Assembly (NCBI RefSeq): GCF_947493735.1
Contig: NZ_CANLSL010000003.1
Coordinates: forward strand, 62,001-126,000
DNA length: 64,000 nt
DNA from: an uncultured Acinetobacter sp.
Lineage (GTDB): Bacteria > Pseudomonadota > Gammaproteobacteria > Pseudomonadales > Moraxellaceae
Reading direction: 5' to 3'
Within the stretch, counting starts at the first letter, position 1. Each line of letters begins with the position of its first letter. Positions 9,536-17,613 of this stretch are shown here, in pieces. The position numbers and the translations under genes are program-made. The notes under the pieces are model-generated. The model was not told where the DNA came from and did no database searches. It saw only the letters and a program-made list of their open reading frames with translations.

Positions 9536-9706
9536 ATGAAACTGAAAGATATGCCTAAAATCAATTCACGTAATCCTGTTGCACTATCACCGCTTTTGCA
9601 TAAAAGTGGTGTCTTTGAAACTGAAAAACCACAGGCGACTCATCGACGTGAACGCAAGGCATCGAAACATCAGCTTCGTAAAACTGATTGGCAAGCTGAT
9701 AAATAA
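9536..9706 (+). CDS. small basic protein, 56 aa, unknown function
   Basis: Encodes a 56-aa protein beginning MKLKDMPKINSRNPVALSPL and rich in Lys, Arg and His in its second half (THRRERKASKHQLRK). There is no signal peptide or membrane segment; the basic tail suggests contact with RNA, ribosomes or DNA, which is inference. TTGGA lies 10 bases before the chosen ATG; a start at the internal Met 6 is possible. It is preceded by the leader terminator and followed by a strong terminator, so expression may require read-through. I do not recognise the family. Confidence 0.65.
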   Translation: MKLKDMPKINSRNPVALSPLLHKSGVFETEKPQATHRRERKASKHQLRKTDWQADK

Positions 9707-9738
9707 GTTTGGTAGATAAACTTAATCAATACCAAACT

Positions 9739-9766
9739 AAAAAAGCAACCCTCGGGTTGCTTTTTT
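9739..9766. terminator. bidirectional intrinsic terminator
   Basis: AAAAAAGCAACCC and GGGTTGCTTTTTT separated by two bases. It serves the 56-aa gene on the plus strand and the OmpA-like gene on the minus strand. It resembles the terminator at 11065-11093 behind the neighbouring ompA paralogue. Confidence 0.9.
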
Positions 9767-9798
9767 ACTTCACATCTATGGTCATTCAACCAATATGA

Positions 9799-10902
9799 TT
9801 ATTGACCTGGCTGCACAACAACTTTTTTAACGCCTGTAATCTGCAATGTTACACGACGGTCTGGCTGCAAGCATGCTTTCAATTCAGCAGTTGCTTTATT
9901 ACCAGTACAGTTCGTTGTTACAGGTTGAGCTTCACCTGCACTGTTCACATTCATTTGAGTTTGAATACCACGACTCGCAAGGTATTGCTGTACAGTTTGC
10001 GCACGCTTCATACCAAGATTATAGTTATATTTTTCAGAACCCAAACGATCCGTATGACCTGTGACATCAATACTGTTAATCGTCGTGTAGTTACCATTCA
10101 CAGCGTCAACAACTTGATCCAAAGTTGCACGACCTTGTGGCAACAAGTCAGAAACTGATGAACCATCAAACTTAAACAATGCGTCAGCAGCTAGGTTAAT
10201 CGTTTCTTGCTCAACACGTGGCGCAGGTATTGGCGCAGGAGCAGGCTCTGGAAGTGGTTCAACCGCAACGACAGGCGCTTCAGGCTTCAAATGACCACCC
10301 AAAACAACATTCAAGCCTGCAAGTGCTGTATAATTCCAAAACTCTTCATCAGCATTATAGGTAGCACGAGCTTCAGTACGTAGTGACAACGCATCATTGA
10401 AGCGATAGAATGCGCCAATACCCGCATTACCCAAAGTACCTTCTTCTTTCAAACCTCGACCTGCACGACCCAATGCTGCTTCATCCGCACCATCGAAATC
10501 ATACTTGTAATGACCAGCACCTAAAAGTACATAAGGCTTAAACTTACTGTCATAATCTTTAGTAATCAAATCAGACGTCACATAGAAGTTACCATTGATT
10601 TGACTTTGAGTATATTCAGCGCCGTCAAGTTGTGCACCAGCTACTTCAAGATCACCATTGACTTGGTTATATTCAGCTTCGAAACCCAACCACGGCGTAA
10701 GCTCTACACCAAGTGCAGCACCAACAAATAAATCATCTTGGATTTCTGCTGAGCTTGTTAAATCACCTTTTTCCCCTGCATTATTATGCTGAGTATCTTG
10801 GAACGTATAACCAAGCATCAAAGGTGTAACAGTCACGCCAGCGTTAGAAGCAGCGAAAGGGAGTGCGACTAAAAGTGCGCATGTTAAACGATTCAAATTC
10901 AT
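9799..10902 (-). CDS. OmpA-family outer membrane protein (paralogue 1)
   Basis: 367 aa with a signal peptide ending SNAG, an eight-strand OmpA barrel (residues about 20-210), a Pro/Glu-rich hinge and a C-terminal OmpA domain (about 235-367) that binds peptidoglycan. The barrel ([67 protein letters not shown]) closely follows what I remember of A. baumannii OmpA. The C-terminal domain differs: [16 protein letters not shown], and a cysteine pair in [22 protein letters not shown]. The peptidoglycan-contact Asp and Arg are present 15 residues apart (GHTD ... MKR). The start at 10902 has GGAG 6 bases upstream; the longer form would need TTG. It lies immediately downstream of the second paralogue. 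Confidence 0.93.
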   Translation of the reverse strand: MNLNRLTCALLVALPFAASNAGVTVTPLMLGYTFQDTQHNNAGEKGDLTSSAEIQDDLFVGAALGVELTPWLGFEAEYNQVNGDLEVAGAQLDGAEYTQSQINGNFYVTSDLITKDYDSKFKPYVLLGAGHYKYDFDGADEAALGRAGRGLKEEGTLGNAGIGAFYRFNDALSLRTEARATYNADEEFWNYTALAGLNVVLGGHLKPEAPVVAVEPLPEPAPAPIPAPRVEQETINLAADALFKFDGSSVSDLLPQGRATLDQVVDAVNGNYTTINSIDVTGHTDRLGSEKYNYNLGMKRAQTVQQYLASRGIQTQMNVNSAGEAQPVTTNCTGNKATAELKACLQPDRRVTLQITGVKKVVVQPGQ

Positions 10903-11064
10903 ATCCAACTCCAAAATATGCGTTCTGCATTAAAATTTATTGAGTAATCAAAATTGAAAGCTTTGAAACAATTCTCTCTTTAAGCTTTATCATTTAATTA
11001 CTAAATCAACAAGTTGTGTTCAATATAGTGATTTATAATCGTGTTGTTTGTAATTTTTTGATAC

Positions 11065-11093
11065 AAAAAAAGCAACCCGAAAGTTGCTTTTTT
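11065..11093. terminator. intrinsic terminator after ompA paralogue 2
   Basis: AAAAAAAGCAAC / GTTGCTTTTTT with a 6-base loop. Orientation serves the minus-strand gene starting at 12211 and separates the two OmpA genes into independent units. Confidence 0.85.
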
Positions 11094-11116
11094 ATCATTT
11101 GGTAAAAACTGTCAAA

Positions 11117-12211
11117 TTAATGACCAGGATGAACCATCACAGTACGGCTACCAGTGATCGTAGCAAATACACGACGGTTCATCGCACGACCTTCTTTAGT
11201 ATTGTTGTCAGCGATTGGTTGATCCCAAGCAAAACCTTGAGTGCTCAAGCGGTTTGCATCGATACCAAACTCATTTACAAGTGATGATTTCACAGAGTTT
11301 GCACGAGCAAGTGAAAGACGTTCGTTCAACTTACGTGGACCTGTGTTATCAGTGTGACCTTCGATTTGTGCAGTTGCATTTGGATATTCAACCAGTTTCT
11401 CAGCAACTTTAGCAATTTCAGGCTTGTATTGTGGTTTGATGTTTGACTTGTTAATGTCAAAGAATACACGAAGTTCCATCTTAAGATCTTCAGTGATCTC
11501 TTGAGGTTGTTCTGGTTCTGGTTGAACAACAACTGGAACCGGCTCTACTTCAACCACTGGCGCAGCTGGTTTCAGGTGGCCACCAAGAACAACTTGAAGT
11601 GCTGCCAAGCCTTGACCTTCCCACCAGTTGTTATCGAAGTTATGGATAGCACGAGCCTCTGTACGCAGTGTCAAAGCATCGTTCAACTGCCAAAGTACAC
11701 CTGCACCCAAGTTACCAAGCGTGTCATAAGAACGACGGTCATAACCAGGGTTGTCAACAGTGATACGTGAATGACCAACACCTAGCAAGCCATACGGCTT
11801 GATTTTGCTGTCATAATTACCAGTGAATACATCAGTAGTAGCGATCGCATTCAAACTTAAAGTTTCATGCTTCGCATCCCATGGCTGACCATTAAAGTTA
11901 GTGCTTTCGTTGCGTGCAGCATCAGCTTTAGTTTGTTGGTATTCAACTTCAGCTTGCAACCAAGGCGTCAATTCTGCACCGATCGCAGCACCAACTACTA
12001 GATCGCTTTGCAATGCGATACCACCATTGAGATTACCAGCACCGCCATTACCATTTGGGTCACGATCAGTTAGCGTGTCACGCATTTTATCTTGAGTATC
12101 TTCAGGATACCAGTGATAACCAAGCATTAAAGGGGTTACAGTAATACCCGCATTTGCAGCTGCAAATGGAGTAGCGACTAACATTGCTAATGCAATACGA
12201 CTCATTTTCAT
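11117..12211 (-). CDS. ompA: OmpA-family outer membrane protein (paralogue 2, major porin-like)
   Basis: 364 aa: signal peptide [21 protein letters not shown], then a barrel domain and a C-terminal OmpA domain. The C-terminal domain ([63 protein letters not shown]) is nearly identical to A. baumannii OmpA as I recall it, including the Asp and Arg equivalent to D271 and R286 that bind diaminopimelate. The barrel has diverged ([21 protein letters not shown]) compared with paralogue 1. The start at 12211 is fixed by GGAGG 6 bases upstream and by the signal peptide. The gene likely produces an abundant envelope protein anchoring the outer membrane to peptidoglycan. Confidence 0.95.
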   Translation of the reverse strand: MKMSRIALAMLVATPFAAANAGITVTPLMLGYHWYPEDTQDKMRDTLTDRDPNGNGGAGNLNGGIALQSDLVVGAAIGAELTPWLQAEVEYQQTKADAARNESTNFNGQPWDAKHETLSLNAIATTDVFTGNYDSKIKPYGLLGVGHSRITVDNPGYDRRSYDTLGNLGAGVLWQLNDALTLRTEARAIHNFDNNWWEGQGLAALQVVLGGHLKPAAPVVEVEPVPVVVQPEPEQPQEITEDLKMELRVFFDINKSNIKPQYKPEIAKVAEKLVEYPNATAQIEGHTDNTGPRKLNERLSLARANSVKSSLVNEFGIDANRLSTQGFAWDQPIADNNTKEGRAMNRRVFATITGSRTVMVHPGH

Positions 12212-12274
12212 GGAATACCTCCAGATTAACATTTTGTTGTGTAACGCAAGTCTAAAACTTTGTTTTCTGTGCAT

Positions 12275-12303
12275 AGTATATACACAATTTCATATGTTTT
12301 TAA
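12275..12303 (-). promoter_or_regulatory. possible ompA promoter; 12212-12681 otherwise empty
   Basis: On the minus strand TTAAAA, 17 bp and TATACT lie upstream of ompA, giving a leader of about 57 nt. The rest of the 470-bp AT-rich region to the pilin gene shows no ORF; it holds a small hairpin TTACCG/CGGTAA near 12392-12411. Confidence 0.35.
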
Positions 12304-12681
12304 GCCACTTGCCTAAAATTTTACAAAAATTGGACATCAAACCCAAATGTCACAACCCAATTGTCAATATTATTGACAAAATTACTTACAATTACCGTTG
12401 TTATTCGGTAACTTGGTAAGGATTCTGACCTATCCTTGTGACGCAGTCTAGTCGTATTTAAATGCTTTTTCTATACTTTTTTATAAAAGTTTGATTGCTT
12501 ACACAGTTTTTTTGTAACTACGATTATCTTTAATCGAACATAATAAATTAAAATTATTGCAAAACAATATGCATAAAATTATTATATTTTGGCAAGTATC
12601 ACAAATTCTTACATCAGTTTTATAATCTACAACGTATTTATTAAACAAACTGGGTTACAGAAACAAACAATAAATTAAAAT

Positions 12682-13215
12682 ATGAGGTTTCAAGTGCGAG
12701 CTTCCACACGTTGCAAACAATACGGTATCACTTTAGTAGAGCTGATGATTACCATTGCAATCTTAGCTATTGTAGCAGTGGTTGCAGTACCCTCTTTCCA
12801 AGCCGTCATGGCTAATCTTGAGGCAAATCGAGTTCAATCTACCATGCGATCCGTTATCCAAGACAGTAAATATCGTGCTTTCACAAATCGACAGCGTATT
12901 ACGATTTGCGGCAGTTCAAATCTACAAGATTGCGATGCGCAGTGGTCTAATGGATTTATCATTTTTAATGACTTAAATATCAACAAAACAAAAGATCTTG
13001 CTGAAGAGATCATAAAGAAGCACAGTTTAAATTTGAAACATGGCACACTCTCTTGGCGTGGTTTTGGTGGTAGTGCATTATTTTTTCAACCTGATACTGG
13101 ACTACCGCGTGGTTCGAATGGTAGTTTTTACTATTGCTCAAGTATAAATCTTAACTATCGTATCTTCCTGAGTAATATGGGGCATTCCCGAATTGAAAAG
13201 TTGATAAGTTGTTAA
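12682..13215 (+). CDS. type IV pilin-like protein, GspH/FimT family
   Basis: 177 aa with a class III prepilin signal: a short basic leader ending KQYG, cleaved before ITLVELMITIAILAIVAVVAVPSF, with Glu at +5. The body resembles FimT/FimU/GspH minor pseudopilins (VQSTMRSVIQDSKYRAFTNRQRITICGSS) and it ends in a cysteine. The residue after the cleavage glycine is Ile instead of the usual Phe or Met. The ATG at 12682 lacks a clear ribosome binding site; a GTG at 12694 has TGAGG 6 bases upstream and may be the true start. No other pilin genes are adjacent, so it is a lone minor pilin, possibly for type IV pilus assembly or DNA uptake. Confidence 0.85.
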   Translation: MRFQVRASTRCKQYGITLVELMITIAILAIVAVVAVPSFQAVMANLEANRVQSTMRSVIQDSKYRAFTNRQRITICGSSNLQDCDAQWSNGFIIFNDLNINKTKDLAEEIIKKHSLNLKHGTLSWRGFGGSALFFQPDTGLPRGSNGSFYYCSSINLNYRIFLSNMGHSRIEKLISC

Positions 13216-13368
13216 TGCTTAATATGCCTCCATTTATATAGGTATATTGTTTCTATTCTTCTCAAAGTGAACCTATAGTTTCGCTTTATTTTTGTACCTA
13301 TATTTAAAAATGACTTATAGTTTGTTCATCCTTTTATAAGCCACTAGATTTTACACAGGAGTTTATTC

Positions 13369-14544
13369 ATGTCTGATATCGTAATTGTCAATGGTGCTCG
13401 TACTGCAATGGGCGGTTTTCAAGGCAGTTTAGCAGGTGTTACCGCACCTGAGCTTGGCGCAGTATCTATCAAAGAAGCGATTGCTCGTGCAGGGCTTCAA
13501 CCAACTGATATCGAAGAAGTCATTATGGGCTGTGTATTGCCAGCAGGTTTAAAACAAGGTCCTGCTCGTCAAGCCATGCGTCAAGCTGGACTTCCTGACT
13601 CTACTGGCGCAGTGACCATTAACAAGCTTTGTGGTTCAGGGATGAAAGCCGTGATGCAAGCTGCTGATATGATTAAAGCAGGTTCTGCAAATATCGTCGT
13701 TGCTGGCGGTATGGAATCGATGACCAATGCTCCATACATTCTACCAAAAGCACGTGGTGGCTACCGTATGGGACATGGTGAAGTGAAAGATCATATGTTC
13801 TTAGACGGTTTAGAGGATGCAGAAACTGGCCGTTTGATGGGTTCTTTTGCACAAGATATGGCGAATAAAAAGTCGTATAGTCGTGAGCAAATGGATGAGT
13901 TTGCGATTCGTTCATTGAAACGTGCGCAAACTGCGGTCAATGAAGGCTATTTTGCTGATGAAATCGTTCCTGTCACTGTATCTACACGCAAAGGTGATGT
14001 AGTCGTTGATAAAGATGAGCAACCGTTCAATGCCAATATCGATAAGATTCCAACACTTCGCCCTGCTTTTGCCAAAGACGGTACCATCACCGCAGCCAAT
14101 GCAAGTTCGATCTCTGACGGTGCGTCTGCATTAGTATTGACGACTGCTGATAATGCAGAAGCAAAGGGTTTAAATCCGTTGGCAAAAATTATTGCTTACG
14201 CATCAAACTCACAGCACCCATCTGAGTTCACCATTGCTCCAGTTGGCGCAATCCAAAAAGTATTGAATCAAACAGGTTGGGATGCAAAAGACGTTGACCT
14301 TTGGGAAATCAATGAAGCATTTGCAATGGTTGCGATGTGCCCGATTGATGAATTCAAACTTGATATTGAAAAAGTCAATATCAACGGTGGTGCATGTGCG
14401 CTTGGTCATCCAGTTGGCTCTACAGGTTCACGCATTATCTTGACGCTAATCCATGCGCTTAAACGCACAGGTGGCAAAAAAGGCATTGCAGCGCTATGTA
14501 TCGGAGGTGGTGAAGCAACTGCTGTGGCGATTGAATTACTTTAA
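13369..14544 (+). CDS. acetyl-CoA C-acyltransferase (thiolase)
   Basis: 391 aa, standard thiolase length. The active-site cysteine lies in NKLCGSGMKAV near residue 89, the histidine in CALGHPVGSTGSRI and the second cysteine in CIGGGEATA at the C-terminus; NEAFAMV is also present. It condenses two acetyl-CoA or cleaves acetoacetyl-CoA or another 3-ketoacyl-CoA. A good AGGAG precedes the ATG. It is monocistronic and ends in a terminator, with no beta-oxidation or PHA partner next to it, so the biosynthetic versus degradative role is open. Family resemblance is closest to AtoB/PhaA-type acetyl-CoA acetyltransferases. Confidence 0.93.
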   Translation: MSDIVIVNGARTAMGGFQGSLAGVTAPELGAVSIKEAIARAGLQPTDIEEVIMGCVLPAGLKQGPARQAMRQAGLPDSTGAVTINKLCGSGMKAVMQAADMIKAGSANIVVAGGMESMTNAPYILPKARGGYRMGHGEVKDHMFLDGLEDAETGRLMGSFAQDMANKKSYSREQMDEFAIRSLKRAQTAVNEGYFADEIVPVTVSTRKGDVVVDKDEQPFNANIDKIPTLRPAFAKDGTITAANASSISDGASALVLTTADNAEAKGLNPLAKIIAYASNSQHPSEFTIAPVGAIQKVLNQTGWDAKDVDLWEINEAFAMVAMCPIDEFKLDIEKVNINGGACALGHPVGSTGSRIILTLIHALKRTGGKKGIAALCIGGGEATAVAIELL

Positions 14545-14559
14545 TTCAAAAGTTTAAAT

Positions 14560-14592
14560 AAAAAATCCCGCACATTGATGGGGGATTTTTTG
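14560..14592 (+). terminator. intrinsic terminator after thiolase
   Basis: AAAAATCCC and GGGGATTTTTT separated by about 11 bases, directly after the thiolase stop codon. Confidence 0.8.
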
Positions 14593-14710
14593 TTTAGTGG
14601 AATAATATTCTTATTACAATTCAAAGCTAGGATGTTACATGAACACATCGTATATTATTTAAACATCTTTTCCAAAAGTAAAGTTCGTCCAGCAATCGAA
14701 GGATATAACA

Positions 14711-15181
14711 ATGCAACTCAATCATTATCTAAACTTTAAGGGACAAACCGAACCCGCATTCTTATTTTATCAATCCGTATTTGGCGGAACGTTTTCCAAC
14801 ATGACACGCTATGGCGATATGCCACCTGAAGATGGCGTAAACTTAACTGAAGAAGAACGCACCTTTATTATGCACGTATCGCTTCCGATCAATGAACATA
14901 CTGAGCTGATGGGTTCGGACTTTATGGAGGCCTTCTGTGGCAATAATGCGCATGGGTTTATTCAGGGTAACAATCATTATATTTCCATCAATTTAGTGAA
15001 TGATGAAACCGAAACTCGTCGTTTATTCAATCAATTATCTGTGCATGGTCATATTGAATGTCCGTTAGAAAAAACCTTTTGGGGTGCGTTGTTTGGTTCG
15101 TTTACCGATCAGTTCGGAGTGAAATGGATGGTGAATTGTCAGCTTGATGCGACACATTACAGCCAAGACATTGCTTTATAA
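14711..15181 (+). CDS. PhnB-like VOC family protein
   Basis: 156 aa, glyoxalase/vicinal-oxygen-chelate fold of the PhnB/3-demethylubiquinone-methyltransferase-like type. Signatures are YLNFKGQTEPAFLFYQSVFGG at the N-terminus, the conserved MGSDF in the middle, and FWGALFGSFTDQFGVKWMVN at the C-terminus. E. coli PhnB/YjdN is a close length match. Substrate is unknown; these proteins are found alone in many genomes. It is flanked by terminators on both sides, so it is monocistronic. Confidence 0.9.
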   Translation: MQLNHYLNFKGQTEPAFLFYQSVFGGTFSNMTRYGDMPPEDGVNLTEEERTFIMHVSLPINEHTELMGSDFMEAFCGNNAHGFIQGNNHYISINLVNDETETRRLFNQLSVHGHIECPLEKTFWGALFGSFTDQFGVKWMVNCQLDATHYSQDIAL

Positions 15182-15225
15182 TTTTTCATCAACTCTCGAA
15201 TATTCTATTTGATAATCCCAGCCAT

Positions 15226-15255
15226 AAAAATCCCGCATCAAAGTGCGGGATTTTT
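15226..15255. terminator. bidirectional intrinsic terminator
   Basis: AAAAATCCCGCA / TGCGGGATTTTT, 12-bp stem and 6-base loop, between two convergent genes. Confidence 0.9.
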
Positions 15256-15276
15256 ATATAACAGCATGAGTTACTT

Positions 15277-15762
15277 TTAACGACTAGTTTGATAGCTCGC
15301 TTCACGTACCGCCGTTGAGGCTTGATAAGGATGGGTAAAATCATTCAAACCTGCCGCAGCTTCTTGAATATCTTTGCCCTCTTTAATCACAAAGCTATCA
15401 AAACCTGAACGCTTTAGATAATTCAACACATCTTTAAAGACATCGCCAACTGCACGCAGCTCACCTTGATAGCCTTGACGGCGTAAAAGTGCTGCAAAAG
15501 AATATCCACGCCCATCACCAAAACCTGCGAAATCAATGAAAATCGCATCGAGTTGATCCAGTGGATAATCTGTGGTTTCAGGTGAATCTTCCGCAGTCAA
15601 AAACAGTGCTTTTTTACCTGTCACATTCCCCAATTGATCAAGCTGTTCAACCGTCAATACCACATCACCTTGTGGCAACTGCCCCTCTTCAGAAACTTGC
15701 TGAAAGGTATTATCAAAAATACTGCCATCTTTAGCGAGCACAGGCTGAGTCAAATTAAGCAT
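15277..15762 (-). CDS. DUF934 protein, partner of sulfite reductase
   Basis: 161 aa. DUF934 proteins are almost always encoded next to cysI-type sulfite reductases and are thought to take part in sulfite reduction, perhaps in electron delivery. Conserved stretches: DAIFIDFAGFGDGRGYSFAALLR and RAVGDVFKDVLNYLKRSGFDSFVI. The start at 15762 has AAGGAG 7 bases upstream and overlaps the end of cysI by 8 bp, so the two are translationally coupled. A longer in-frame form starting at 15840 would read through cysI codons and is not credible. Confidence 0.92.
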   Translation of the reverse strand: MLNLTQPVLAKDGSIFDNTFQQVSEEGQLPQGDVVLTVEQLDQLGNVTGKKALFLTAEDSPETTDYPLDQLDAIFIDFAGFGDGRGYSFAALLRRQGYQGELRAVGDVFKDVLNYLKRSGFDSFVIKEGKDIQEAAAGLNDFTHPYQASTAVREASYQTSR

Positions 15763-17398
15763 AAGCACGCTCCTTAAATGGTTTGATGCCAACACGGCGA
15801 TAGGTATCAATGAAAAGCTCTTCATTTTCACGAAGATCAAGATAGGTATTTAGAATTTCCTCAACCACATCAGGTATAGCCTCGGCTGCAAATGATGGTC
15901 CTAAAATATCACCAATTGAAGCATCATGATCAGCATTACCGCCTAGAGTGATTTGATAAAATTCTGCACCTTTTTTATCCACACCCAAGATACCGATGTT
16001 ACCGACATGGTGATGACCGCAGGCATTCATACAACCTGAAATATTTAAGTCCAGTTTGCGTAGATTATAGACGGTATCTAAATCATCAAAACGGCGTGAA
16101 ATAGCTTCTGAAATTGGAATTGACTTAGCATTCGCCAATGAACAGAAATCCCCCCCCGGACAGCAAATAATATCGGTAATAAAACCAATATGCGCGCGTG
16201 CCAAGTTGTTAGCATCTAGGACTTGCCACAATGCAAATAAGTCTTTTTGTGGCACATCTACCAAGGCAATATTTTGTTCATGCGTGGTACGCAATTCACC
16301 AAAGGTATATTGATCGGCTAAATCTGCAATTAGATTCATTTCTTCGGTTGTCATGTCACCTGGTGCAACACCTGCACGTTTCAATGAAATATTGACAATA
16401 CGGTAGCCTTGAACTTTGTGCGCATGGGTATTGATGTTGAACCATTGTTTGAATTTTGGATACTGTGCAAACAGCTCACTAAAATCTTCATCGGCATAGT
16501 TTTGATAAGCAAATGGCGTGAAGTTTTCATCCATTTTTTTCAAACTTTCAGCATCAATTTTCAAGGTTTTCACGGTATGTGCAAATTCAGCTTCAACTTT
16601 TTCTGCAAATACTGCTGGAGTTAGGGCTTTTACCAAAATTTTAATACGTGCTTTATATTTATTATCGCGACGACCATGCAAGTTATAGACACGTAAAATG
16701 GCTTCTAAGTAAGCAATCAAATCCTCACGTGGCAAGAACTCACGAATAAAGCTACCAATAATTGGAGTACGACCTAAGCCACCACCAACTTTAATTTTAT
16801 AGCCAATTTCGCCTGCTTCATTTTTAACAATATAGACGCCAATGTCATGAAACGCAGTTGCAGCACGGTCAATTTCTTCGAGTGCAGACACAGCAATTTT
16901 AAACTTACGCGGTAAGAAGGCAAATTCAGGGTGGAAAGTCGACCACTGACGAATTAATTCACAAGTTGGACGTGGGTCGGCAATTTCGCCCGCCACAACA
17001 CCTGCATACTGGTCTGTGGTGGTATTACGAATACAGTTACCCGAGGTCTGAATGGCATGCATTTGCACGGTTGCAAGCTCTGCCAGCATATCAGGCACAT
17101 TTTCCAGTGCAGGCCAGTTAAACTGAATATTTTGACGTGTTGATACGTGCGCATAGCCACGGTCATATTCCTGACTAATTTCAGCAACTTTACGTAATTG
17201 TGTTGTGTTCAGTAAACCATATGGTACCGCAATACGAAGCATTGGCGCATAGCGCTGTACATATAAGCCATTTTGCAGACGCAGCGGACGATATTCATCC
17301 TCTGTCAGTTTACCCGCAAGATAGCGTTCGGTTTGATCTCGAAACTGGGCAACACGTTGATTGAGCAACTGTTGATCGAAGTCGGTATATAAATACAT
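15755..17398 (-). CDS. cysI: sulfite reductase hemoprotein, ferredoxin/NADPH type
   Basis: 547 aa nitrite/sulfite reductase that reduces sulfite to sulfide for cysteine synthesis. The siroheme/4Fe-4S cysteines are in CCPGGDFC (about residue 410) and SGCMNACGHHHVGNIG (about 453). The N-terminal segment RLQNGLYVQRYAPMLRIAVPYG and ISQEYDRGYAHVSTRQNIQFNW are typical of the enzyme group paired with DUF934. There is no flavoprotein CysJ next to it, so an external ferredoxin or another reductase must donate electrons. An 8-base C tract on the plus strand (16150-16157) lies in the CCPGGD codons and is a potential slippage site. Confidence 0.94.
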   Translation of the reverse strand: MYLYTDFDQQLLNQRVAQFRDQTERYLAGKLTEDEYRPLRLQNGLYVQRYAPMLRIAVPYGLLNTTQLRKVAEISQEYDRGYAHVSTRQNIQFNWPALENVPDMLAELATVQMHAIQTSGNCIRNTTTDQYAGVVAGEIADPRPTCELIRQWSTFHPEFAFLPRKFKIAVSALEEIDRAATAFHDIGVYIVKNEAGEIGYKIKVGGGLGRTPIIGSFIREFLPREDLIAYLEAILRVYNLHGRRDNKYKARIKILVKALTPAVFAEKVEAEFAHTVKTLKIDAESLKKMDENFTPFAYQNYADEDFSELFAQYPKFKQWFNINTHAHKVQGYRIVNISLKRAGVAPGDMTTEEMNLIADLADQYTFGELRTTHEQNIALVDVPQKDLFALWQVLDANNLARAHIGFITDIICCPGGDFCSLANAKSIPISEAISRRFDDLDTVYNLRKLDLNISGCMNACGHHHVGNIGILGVDKKGAEFYQITLGGNADHDASIGDILGPSFAAEAIPDVVEEILNTYLDLRENEELFIDTYRRVGIKPFKERAYA

Positions 17399-17613
17399 GG
17401 CGTTCAGCTAGTAAGTCATTCTAGAAAGGTGTGTAGCATACCGATATTTACTTCATCAATAAAATGCTTTTTTTGCATACTTTATTTCGGTTTTATTGAT
17501 ATAAGCAAATCACACTTTATCGTGCATTCATCCTTAAATTAAATAACGCTGCGTTTGATTAGATCCCAGTATTCTATTCGAAGCACTTCATCAAGCTCGC
17601 AATTACCAATCTA

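Noticed and set aside
12212..12274. N-terminal extension of ompA paralogue 2
   Set aside because: The added residues precede a perfect signal peptide and contain the GGAGG ribosome binding site.
15763..15840. A longer N-terminus for the DUF934 protein
   Set aside because: It would be read within the coding part of cysI in another frame, and the internal ATG has a strong ribosome binding site.
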